Below the pieces are notes generated by a model. It had not been told where the DNA came from. It did not search any database and was given only the letters and a program-made list of their open reading frames with translations. This document shows positions 1 to 4,879 of a stretch of 5,269 bases of DNA, in pieces (positions within the stretch are counted from its first letter, which is position 1; each line of letters begins with the position of its first letter). The translations under genes were made by a program, and so were the position numbers. This stretch comes from Candidatus Aquicultor primus (lineage in GTDB: Bacteria > Actinomycetota > Aquicultoria > Aquicultorales > Aquicultoraceae), in assembly GCA_001767575.1 (NCBI GenBank), contig MELI01000104.1:39376-44644 (forward strand). The letters are read 5' to 3'.

Positions 1-422
1 TACCCCACCAACACGGATGGGACCGATAGTCAGGCATAAGCTGTCAGTGAATAAAGGACCTAATGGGTATGTTGGGTGAGTAAACCCGAGGTGTTCATAG
101 GAAATCCTTATTGTAGCCCCAGAATGGGGAAGGGCGGCGAAGCGAAGGTTATCTTAGGCCTTTCTTTAATTTGCCCGAATAATCGTTCACACTACTTTCA
201 AATGCGCAAATGCAAGTCTTGTCGGTTTTGACTGTCAGAGGCTAGCGCACCCCTCTCAACCACTCGTAAAACGCACAGTAAGGCGCGAAAGTGCAGCAAT
301 TATGCGTATAGACATGAGCTTGGTATGTGTCTCCCCCGCGCTTCGGCAAGCTTATCTCGTGGAGAGTTGTTGTCTCGGCGCACGAGTGGATGTGCTTTAG
401 GTGAATCGGTTATTGCTTTAAG
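1..422. other. Non-coding or unrecognised region
   Basis: No gene can be supported here. On the + strand, frame 2 is open from the window edge to a TGA at 77-79 and could be the last 25 codons of a gene that starts outside the window, but I do not recognise it. A second open stretch runs from about 170 to a TAG at 398-400; the ATG inside it (302) has no ribosome binding site. Small hairpins are visible, for example CCCC/GGGG at about 117-129. An 8-bp inverted repeat, CCACTCGT at 260-267 and ACGAGTGG at 382-389, brackets the second half. The G/C-rich structured look of the first 150 bases could be a decayed RNA gene or mobile-element remnant, but no family is recognisable. Confidence 0.4.
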
Positions 423-451
423 TTGCTATTGAGCGCCATATTTAATAGAAT
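423..451 (+). promoter_or_regulatory. Sigma70-type promoter for the membrane-anchored protein
   Basis: The -35 element TTGCTA (423-428, 4 of 6 consensus) is separated by exactly 17 bases from the -10 element TAGAAT (446-451, 5 of 6). Transcription would begin near 458, giving a 5' UTR of about 70 bases before the GTG at 531. The promoter lies over the longest possible N-terminal extension of the gene, which supports the downstream start. Confidence 0.5.
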
Positions 452-520
452 TAGGGCTGAGCATGGAGTATGTGTCACAGGTCACGTTAAGGCAATAATA
501 CAAGGCCTTTGTTTAAGATT

Positions 521-525
521 GGAGG
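521..525 (+). promoter_or_regulatory. Ribosome binding site deciding the GTG 531 start
   Basis: A perfect GGAGG core lies 5 bases before GTG 531. No comparable site precedes the in-frame TTG at 423, so this site fixes the start 36 codons inside the longest open frame. Confidence 0.7.
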
Positions 526-530
526 ATTCA

Positions 531-1076
531 GTGCGCTTAAATAAGAGGTCATATGCGATCATTATCGGGGTAGTGGTCGTGGTGCTGGCTGGAGTTGGAG
601 TACAGATGATGTTGGGTGGTAAATCATCACCCGATTCGATGAAGCGTGAAGTAGACGTCAAGAATTTAGTCATCAACGGCTGGGCAATCAAGCATAACGC
701 TCGTCTAAACGAGAATCAGGATAAAATCAGGGAATTTAAGCAGGCATTGATCGAATATTACAGTGCGGAATCAGGAGCGCTAGTAGAGCAACAGCGTTTG
801 CTGGACGCTATGACTGCCGCTGATATAGCTGCTGCGACGGATGATAATTCCGGAGAGAGGATTAGCAGCTTCAATATATCTGACGTTAAGTTCACGAAAG
901 AAAAACTCACTGGCGATAAAGCGGAAGTCGAAGCCTTGATTGAGTTTTTTATCAGGTACCGCACGCAAGCCCAGGACTATAGCACTTATGGTAAAAACAC
1001 ATACCGTTGGGAAGTGGCAAAAGAAAAAGACAAGTGGAAAATCATTAAAGAAGAAATGCTCCCGGATAAAGAGTAG
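531..1076 (+). CDS. Single-pass membrane protein with NTF2-like-looking extracytoplasmic domain, function unknown
   Basis: This predicted 181-residue protein is anchored by one N-terminal membrane helix and faces outward. Residues 1-7 carry the basic MRLNKRS stretch, and residues 8-28 are a run of I/V/L/G forming the helix. No lipobox or Ala-x-Ala cleavage site follows, so it probably stays anchored. Residues 45-105 are helical and charged. Residues 115-181 look like strands with a repeated T/G-D-K-A-E-V-E pattern and end in a W-x-V-x-K-E-K-D-K-W-K-I segment, the layout common at the end of NTF2-like/SnoaL-type folds; this fold is my inference. The frame stays open back to a TTG at 423, but I chose GTG 531 because GGAGG sits 5 bases upstream (521-525) and a promoter overlaps the extension. 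The gene stands alone: promoter before it, terminator after it. No function can be assigned. Confidence 0.72.
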   Translation: MRLNKRSYAIIIGVVVVVLAGVGVQMMLGGKSSPDSMKREVDVKNLVINGWAIKHNARLNENQDKIREFKQALIEYYSAESGALVEQQRLLDAMTAADIAAATDDNSGERISSFNISDVKFTKEKLTGDKAEVEALIEFFIRYRTQAQDYSTYGKNTYRWEVAKEKDKWKIIKEEMLPDKE

Positions 1077-1108
1077 CGGGAACCAAAGGTAATAGTTGAG
1101 AATTCGAC

Positions 1109-1144
1109 CAGCGAACGCGCGCATTGGCGGCGTTCGCTGCTTTT
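1109..1144 (+). terminator. Rho-independent terminator
   Basis: A perfect 10-bp stem (1109-1118 with 1130-1139, CAGCGAACGC/GCGTTCGCTG) closes an 11-base loop and is followed by C and four T. It begins 32 bases after the stop codon of the membrane-anchored protein gene, so it ends that transcript and separates it from the DUF5714 gene. Confidence 0.8.
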
Positions 1145-1172
1145 ATGTTCTGAAACATAACCCGCACTTGTC

Positions 1173-1184
1173 TGATAATTATCA
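1173..1184. promoter_or_regulatory. AT-rich palindrome, possible operator
   Basis: TGATAATTATCA is a perfect 12-bp palindrome, followed by TT. It shares TGATAAT/ATTATCA half-site sequence with metal-regulator (Fur-family) operators, but the half-sites overlap instead of being separated by one base, so it is not a standard Fur box. It lies in the gap between the upstream terminator and the DUF5714 gene, about 190 bases before that gene. Chance occurrence in AT-rich DNA is possible. Confidence 0.28.
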
Positions 1185-1370
1185 TTGTAGGTGGCAGCGT
1201 ATCGGATTAGCTCTTGCCTCGAACCAAAGCGTGCTCCTCAAATAATTATAACAATGTGTAATAAGCGCATGAAATAGAGTTAAAATATATGAGATTGTTA
1301 GAGAAATAGGGATGGAAATAAATCGCGAGAGGTGTTAATATTTAGTTGAGAAATTATCAAGAGGTAAAGC

Positions 1371-1412
1371 ATGTTTGATGCGGAACCAAAAGGAAGCTAT
1401 TACCATGGCTGA
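1371..1412 (+). other. 13-codon ORF in frame with the DUF5714 gene, ending in TGA
   Basis: ATG 1371 is preceded by AGAGGT (1360-1365) with a 5-base spacer, the best ribosome binding site in this part of the window. It reads MFDAEPKGSYYHG and then TGA at 1410-1412, exactly in frame with the DUF5714 ORF (TGT at 1413, GTG at 1416). It is therefore a leader peptide coupled to the downstream start, or the true N-terminus of the DUF5714 protein interrupted by a nonsense mutation or sequencing error, or the true N-terminus with TGA read as selenocysteine. A second short frame, ATG 1405 after AGGAAG (MADVWK, stop at 1423-1425), overlaps it in another frame. Confidence 0.5.
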
Positions 1413-1443
1413 TGTGTGGAAATAGGTTCCGGTGGAGACTTAT
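1413..1443 (+). promoter_or_regulatory. Hairpin after in-frame TGA, bSECIS-like candidate
   Basis: ATAGGTTCC (1422-1430) can pair with GGA (1434-1436) and ACTTAT (1438-1443). This makes a 9-bp stem with one G-U pair and a single bulged G (1437), closed by the loop GGU (1431-1433). The loop begins 18 bases after the TGA at 1410-1412. Known bacterial SECIS elements sit directly downstream of the UGA and carry a G at the start of a small apical loop, at a similar distance. The match is to geometry only; such hairpins also arise by chance. Confidence 0.3.
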
Positions 1444-2309
1444 CCGAGGCAAAGAATAAAAAGGCAGAGGTCGCGTCCAGCGCGTCCTCAAAAGAACAGC
1501 GCACCATGACGGCGCAAGGTTCGACTATCGACGATAAACACTCAGATCTGGAGCTATTGAACGCCGCAGAAGCGAGCTCGGCGTCGCGAGTATTTCCCGA
1601 AAAGGGATGTGCGTTATGTGCGGAAAACCTTGAGTATCTTGATGAAGACGTGATTCTCAGCTGCTATTTTTGCGGAGAAGAGCATCGAGCGAGCGTCTGG
1701 TGCCCGGAAGGCCATTATGTATGCCGCACTTGCCAGCATATGCCTCTATCGAGTTTTCTTGAAGAAATCATACATTCGAGCCGCTCCAGGAATCCCTTCG
1801 ATATAGCCGAATTCTTGATGTCCCACCCCACCCTGGAAAAGCACTCCTGCGACCACGCGTGGATATTTACAGCCGCGTTGCTGGTCGCCGTTAAGAACGA
1901 GGGCTCGATAAGCTTGAGTGAGGAAGACATCCTAGCGGCCCTTGAATCGACGAAAGAGCAGTCGAACCCGAAGTTTGTCCATGGAACCGGCGTGTGTGGA
2001 ATGGCTGCTGCGGTAGGCGTTGCGTTCCAGACGGTTCTCAGTGCGGTGCGGAGAAAGGCCGAACAAAATGATGGCACCACTATGAGGGTTGTGGCTCAAG
2101 CGATAGAGCACCTGGCTGATGATACAAGCCGATGCCGGTGCTGCAAGAGGGTGGTATTGATAACGCTGGACTTGATTGTCTCGCTGATGAGAGCGCGTTT
2201 CAACGTCAATCTTGAAGGAGCTTCCGACGCGTACATATGTCGAACGTTTGGGAGTGTCGGCTACTGCGAACCCGATTCCTGTCAATTCAGCGGGGTTTTG
2301 AGCGGGTAG
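1416..2309 (+). CDS. DUF5714 domain protein, cysteine-rich, putative metal-binding
   Basis: The product is 297 residues from GTG 1416, or 312 from ATG 1371 if the TGA is decoded. Residues 1-60 are polar, Ser/Ala/Glu-rich and probably disordered. The rest matches my memory of DUF5714. It starts with a zinc-ribbon-like block of C65-x2-C68, C83-x2-C86, C96, H100, C103 and C106. A region with H143, C145 and H147 (HSCDHAW) follows, then a G-T-G-V-C-G motif around C194. The C-terminal part has C240, C242 and C243 in R-C-R-C-C-K-R, and finally C275, C284 and C289. The regular Cys pairs indicate structural zinc or an iron-sulfur site; which one cannot be told. The protein has no signal peptide or membrane helix, so it is cytoplasmic. 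GTG 1416 itself has no well-spaced ribosome binding site, which makes the start uncertain. The biochemical role of this family is not known to me. Confidence 0.8.
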   Translation: MEIGSGGDLSEAKNKKAEVASSASSKEQRTMTAQGSTIDDKHSDLELLNAAEASSASRVFPEKGCALCAENLEYLDEDVILSCYFCGEEHRASVWCPEGHYVCRTCQHMPLSSFLEEIIHSSRSRNPFDIAEFLMSHPTLEKHSCDHAWIFTAALLVAVKNEGSISLSEEDILAALESTKEQSNPKFVHGTGVCGMAAAVGVAFQTVLSAVRRKAEQNDGTTMRVVAQAIEHLADDTSRCRCCKRVVLITLDLIVSLMRARFNVNLEGASDAYICRTFGSVGYCEPDSCQFSGVLSG

Positions 2310-2346
2310 GTTTGTTTTTGTCGCGAGCCGGGCTTTAAATATTAAC

Positions 2347-2907
2347 GTGAGGCGAAATAACTTTTGCGGGGTTTTACACTTGGATAAGTATGTTTGCTAT
2401 GTCGGAAAAGACATAAAAACCGGTTGCGAGATGCCCTGCGAGGGTTGTGCCGACTTCGGACCGAATCGAAGAAGCTCCGGTCGTCGGGAGAGAATCGTTA
2501 GCCTCAAGCTTTGGGAGCGCCGTGATGGTTTTGACCGCCGGCAAAACCATGGCAGGAGAGGATTCTATTCACAGGTTTTTGGAAAAGGCGCCTTTCATTT
2601 ACGCGAAAATCTTTATGCCGTGGTACTCCTCTTGATTATGTTCAATCTTTTCAACATCGCCGATTTTATTTTTACTTTGAAGGCGTTGTCTGCAGGTCAT
2701 TCTGAAGGCAATCCGGTGATGGATCGCTTGTTTACGATGGGTCCTGCCGCCGCCGGCGCGTTTAAGATAGCGGTGGGTTTGATTATAACTGCGTTCATCT
2801 GGTTCTTGCGAAGATACCGGTTAGTCCTAGAGGCCGGTATCTTCATACTCCTTTTATATATGGCGCTTATCGTGTACCACATCTATGGGGCGCTACGGTT
2901 CTATTAG
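2347..2907 (+). CDS. DUF5658 family membrane protein with Cys/Arg-rich N-terminal region
   Basis: This integral membrane protein has up to 186 residues and unknown function. Three membrane helices are visible at about 90-113, 134-154 and 160-180. The family signature as I know it is present: N100 and D106 in the first helix (FNIADFIFTLKAL), the loop E120-x-N122-P123, K140 at the start of helix 2, and V-Y-H178 in helix 3. The N-terminal 80 residues are soluble. They carry Cys at 7, 17, 27, 31 and 34, the last three as C-x3-C-x2-C, then an Arg-rich stretch (about 41-71) with repeated RR and DRR motifs. The start is uncertain: GTG 2347 has no clear ribosome binding site, and TTG 2380 or ATG 2431 are in-frame alternatives, the last of which would lose three of the five Cys (7, 17 and 27). 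It follows the DUF5714 gene by 37 bases with no terminator between them, so co-transcription is likely. Confidence 0.78.
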   Translation: MRRNNFCGVLHLDKYVCYVGKDIKTGCEMPCEGCADFGPNRRSSGRRERIVSLKLWERRDGFDRRQNHGRRGFYSQVFGKGAFHLRENLYAVVLLLIMFNLFNIADFIFTLKALSAGHSEGNPVMDRLFTMGPAAAGAFKIAVGLIITAFIWFLRRYRLVLEAGIFILLLYMALIVYHIYGALRFY

Positions 2908-2978
2908 GGTGTTTGACGTTTAAAGAATAAGCAAGTCGCATATATAAGTATTGTGCGGTGCGGCGAGCTAAAGCCGTT

Positions 2979-3014
2979 ATTCAAATGTCCGGTCGGCCGA
3001 CCGGACATTTGAAT
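2979..3014. repeat. Perfect 36-bp palindrome
   Basis: Eighteen bases starting ATTCAAATGTCC are followed directly by their exact reverse complement, with no spacer. As RNA this makes a 16-bp stem with a 4-base GGCC loop. It begins 71 bases after the DUF5658 stop. A terminator role is possible, but there is no T-tract on either side, so it is not a standard intrinsic terminator. Other possibilities are an RNA-processing or stability stem, a protein-binding site, or a recombination or replication element. Confidence 0.9.
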
Positions 3015-3134
3015 CTTCTCCCGGACAATAACTAATGCGTCTTTCGCTAAGACATGGATGATTAGAATCTTTCCTGCAGGATAAAACTCGCAGTCTGTCT
3101 CAACAATAAACTTAAACCCAATCCTTCAAAGAAT

Positions 3135-3163
3135 TTGCCAGCGCTCATCTTATGTGCGATTAT
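3135..3163 (+). promoter_or_regulatory. Candidate promoter for the lipoprotein gene
   Basis: TTGCCA (3135-3140, 5 of 6 match to the -35 consensus) is followed after 17 bases by GATTAT (3158-3163, 4 of 6 match to the -10). It would give a 5' UTR of roughly 90 bases and a transcript covering the lipoprotein and the following secreted protein. The -10 is weak. Confidence 0.33.
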
Positions 3164-3233
3164 GTGTTTTAGGCGCATACTAGGTTTGCCGCCAAGCGCA
3201 AGATATGGCATTCCGCGTCTTTTCTGTAGGTAA

Positions 3234-3256
3234 TCCACTCGTATAGTGGACGGAGG
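3234..3256 (+). promoter_or_regulatory. Hairpin abutting the lipoprotein ribosome binding site
   Basis: TCCACT (3234-3239) pairs with AGTGGA (3245-3250) around the loop CGTAT, ending one base before GGAGG (3252-3256). The GGAGG lies 5 bases before ATG 3262 but only 2 before ATG 3259, so the second ATG is the likely start. The hairpin leaves the site open and may keep it accessible. Confidence 0.45.
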
Positions 3257-3261
3257 TAATG

Positions 3262-3573
3262 ATGCGCAAGCTCTGCAGCGCACTTCTTATATGTTTAATA
3301 CTGCCCGGACTGCTTATCGGATGCCAGAAGGATCCGGACGAGCGAGACCCGTTTAAAGCCGCAAACTCTAACCCCGTACGAACCTCGCAGCAGGCTGGAG
3401 CCCCTGACGAAAGCGGCGCATCAGTTCGGGCAGCCGACTCGGAAGCACTCGACCAAGATGTCTTGCAATTGCAGGAAGAGTTGGAGACTTTCAATAAAGA
3501 TATAGCCGATCTTGAGAATTTTGGGGTTGAAAGCGCCGTCTCGGAAATCGATCGTGAACTCGACGGATTTTAG
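3262..3573 (+). CDS. Small lipoprotein, function unknown
   Basis: This is a 103-residue exported lipoprotein. Residues 1-20 form a type II signal peptide: basic MRK, then a hydrophobic core, then the lipobox L18-I19-G20-C21, which would be cleaved before C21 and lipidated there. The mature protein begins CQKDPDERDPF and has a flexible, polar linker (about 30-60). It ends in an acidic helical stretch (about 62-100, heptad-like spacing of L, I and V in the LQLQEELETF region) that could form a coiled coil. Two adjacent ATGs exist; spacing to GGAGG favours 3262. It is followed 23 bases later by the secreted helical protein, with no terminator between, so the two are almost certainly one operon and may work together at the cell surface. 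No known family is recognised. Confidence 0.82.
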   Translation: MRKLCSALLICLILPGLLIGCQKDPDERDPFKAANSNPVRTSQQAGAPDESGASVRAADSEALDQDVLQLQEELETFNKDIADLENFGVESAVSEIDRELDGF

Positions 3574-3596
3574 ACTAGGTGCATGGAGATATTACG

Positions 3597-4430
3597 GTGT
3601 ACTTGAGAGCTTTGACGATAATCTTTACATTGTGTGTGCTGGGCCTCGGTCAGGTTCAGATGGCGAGTGCGACCTCCGGCAGTGCTGAGACTGCAGAAGG
3701 TCAATTCGGCGAACAGAAAAGCGCGTTCAATGAGGCTTTTACCGGATACAAGAATGCGCGAGATTCCTACAGTACCGCGAAAAAAGAGCTGGACAGCACA
3801 AAGAGTAAGACCCGGCAGCGCCTGCTTGAGAAAGCAAAAACGTTTATGCTCCACGCCGACCGGTCTGCTATTAAATATCTCGATGTTCTCAAGGTGAGAG
3901 TAGAGCAGGTAAACGGAATTCCCGAGGATAAAAGATCAGCTATGCTGGCTGAGATCAACAAGGATTCCGATTGGCTGCTTAAAACCCAAACCGACATCGA
4001 AGAAGCGAAGAGCATCGATGAGTTGCGTGACATAGCGAAGCGATTTCGTGAGCATTGGCGAAATTATCGCGGCGCGTCAAAGCGCATGGCGGGCTTGATT
4101 TTGCATGAAAAGCTTGGGGTTATGATAGTCCGCGCAGAAGGTGCTTCGTCAAAAGTGAGCGAGATGGTTGTCACGCTTAAATCGCAAGGAAAAGATACGC
4201 GTGAACTTGAGGGACTCTTAAGCGATTTTAACGAGCACATCGATATAGCGAAGAAAAAAAATGAGGATGCCAGACCTTATTTTGAGAGCATTCCTATGGC
4301 CGGCGAAACGAGCTCGTCTTTCCAGGAGGGAATGAAGTTGATAAGGGATGCGCATCTCGAACTCAAGGAAGCGCACAGCGCTTTGAGCGATATCAGCAAG
4401 GAGTTACAGCTTGTCGCAGTCGAGAATTGA
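3597..4430 (+). CDS. Secreted all-helical protein, function unknown
   Basis: The product is 277 residues long and exported. Residues 1-25 (MYLRAL, a hydrophobic core, then Q-M-A-S-A) form a type I signal peptide with the A-S-A cleavage motif before T26. The mature part is rich in K, E, A and S and predicted almost wholly helical. It has segments resembling helical-bundle repeats separated by short turns at about 108-116 (NGIPEDKRS), 136-142 and 241-245 (PMAG). No Cys occurs in the mature protein and no catalytic motif is visible, which suggests a structural or binding role. I recall similar secreted helical proteins in uncultured bacteria and archaea but cannot name a family. GTG 3597 is chosen over GTG 3579 because GGAG (3585-3588) sits 8 bases upstream and the signal peptide starts cleanly there. 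It shares an operon with the preceding lipoprotein. Confidence 0.8.
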   Translation: MYLRALTIIFTLCVLGLGQVQMASATSGSAETAEGQFGEQKSAFNEAFTGYKNARDSYSTAKKELDSTKSKTRQRLLEKAKTFMLHADRSAIKYLDVLKVRVEQVNGIPEDKRSAMLAEINKDSDWLLKTQTDIEEAKSIDELRDIAKRFREHWRNYRGASKRMAGLILHEKLGVMIVRAEGASSKVSEMVVTLKSQGKDTRELEGLLSDFNEHIDIAKKKNEDARPYFESIPMAGETSSSFQEGMKLIRDAHLELKEAHSALSDISKELQLVAVEN

Positions 4431-4440
4431 TTCCAGTTCG

Positions 4441-4459
4441 GGAGCGCTATCAGCGCTTT
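4441..4459 (+). terminator. Weak terminator-like hairpin
   Basis: AGCGC (4443-4447) pairs with GCGCT (4453-4457) around TATCA, extendable by two G-T pairs into the TTT that follows. It begins 11 bases after the stop of the secreted helical protein. The stem is short and the T-tract is poor (TTTCATTCAT), so termination may be partial. Confidence 0.35.
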
Positions 4460-4674
4460 CATTCATAAATCTAGTTCCCCGTCCCTAGACCGGTTTCACG
4501 CCTAAAGTTTGCCGCAGTCCGACCGATATAATTATAGAACTTACACGAAAGCAAAGACGAATCATCTAATTTACGCATTCTCTACCGCACTCTACTCATT
4601 AAAAACTTCGCTATAACAAAAAAATCATGGGTCTCTGAAAACTTAATATTTTTCCATGCTGATACTGCCGGAAT

Positions 4675-4707
4675 TTATGGTCAGGAGGTGTGCACCATAA
4701 GCTTTTT
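4675..4707 (+). terminator. Hairpin with T-tract and a ribosome-binding-site-like loop
   Basis: TTATGGT (4675-4681) pairs with ACCATAA (4694-4700) around a 12-base loop, followed by GC and five T. The shape suits an intrinsic terminator although the stem is only 7 bp and AT-rich. Unusually, the loop displays AGGAGG (4683-4688), a perfect ribosome binding site, 8 bases before ATA 4697. That codon opens a 14-codon frame, IS-F-F-K-N-T-V-I-F-L-A-A-G. This could be a decayed start of an exported protein. Confidence 0.3.
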
Positions 4708-4756
4708 CAAGAACACTGTAATATTTTTGGCAGCAGGCTAAACTAGGGAGCATTAA

Positions 4757-4874
4757 CAGTGGTGCATGCAGGATGTGAGTTTAAATCATGCGGGTCAACC
4801 CACATAATTCAAGGCTCGCGACTGCCTCCGCAGTGCAAGTGTTTGTTTTACGGAGCTTCGGCTCCAAAAAGGAG
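4757..4874 (+). promoter_or_regulatory. Structured 5' leader, possible translational switch
   Basis: Successive hairpins are possible: GCATG (4764-4768) with CATGC (4787-4791), GGG/CCC around TCAA (4792-4801), and ACTGC/GCAGT (4821-4825 with 4830-4834) around loop CTCC. The last is GGAGC/GCTCC (4852-4856 with 4861-4865) around the stable loop TTCG. The last arm can instead pair with the ribosome binding site: CTCC (4862-4865) with GGAG (4871-4874) across AAAAA. The loop CTCC (4826-4829) could pair with the same site. No known riboswitch class is recognised. Confidence 0.4.
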
Positions 4875-4879
4875 TGTTA

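Larger units (their letters stand above)
2908..3261. other. Structured intergenic region
   Basis: No gene is supported here on either strand. The region holds a perfect 36-bp palindrome (2979-3014), a partial third copy of one arm (3021-3032), and a small hairpin GTCTT/AAGAC (3039-3043 with 3049-3053). It also holds a candidate promoter (3135-3163) and a hairpin just before the lipoprotein start (3234-3250). Its density of inverted repeats is unlike the rest of the window. Confidence 0.5.
4431..4879. other. Intergenic region with AT-rich first part and structured leader
   Basis: No gene is supported in this 449-base gap. It holds the weak terminator-like hairpin at 4441-4459, then an AT-rich stretch (about 4520-4670) with TATAAT at 4527-4532 that lacks a properly spaced -35. 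Next is the hairpin with T-tract at 4675-4707, and last the structured leader 4757-4874. No convincing promoter for the last gene was found, although one is expected here because the gap is long. Confidence 0.45.

Noticed and set aside
170..400. + strand open frame of about 76 codons with ATG at 302
   Set aside because: No ribosome binding site at the only ATG, unusual composition with many Cys and Arg, and no recognisable family.
423..530. 36-codon N-terminal extension of the first gene from TTG 423
   Set aside because: No ribosome binding site at 423, a promoter overlaps it, and GTG 531 has GGAGG at ideal spacing directly before a clean membrane-helix N-terminus.
1173..1192. A true Fur box
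   Set aside because: Half-sites overlap instead of having the 7-1-7 spacing; kept only as a generic palindrome.
1405..1425. Programmed frameshift from ATG 1405 (MADVWK) into the DUF5714 frame
   Set aside because: No slippery sequence in the overlap, and ATG 1371 is already in the correct frame.
2447..2635. + strand 62-residue frame inside the DUF5658 gene
   Set aside because: It overlaps the recognised DUF5658 gene in another frame and has no family features; a shadow frame.
2913..2948. TTGACG followed by TATATAAG as a promoter for a small RNA ending in the 36-bp palindrome
   Set aside because: The spacing between the elements is 22-24 bases, too long, and the palindrome lacks a T-tract.
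3062..3178. Minus-strand 38-residue frame starting MRLKHIIAHKMSAG with a hydrophobic end
   Set aside because: It looks mildly protein-like, but there is no ribosome binding site and no recognised family; a longer version would overlap the lipoprotein start.
4757..4874. Cyclic-di-GMP or fluoride riboswitch
   Set aside because: The conserved bases of these classes are not present; only generic hairpins are seen.
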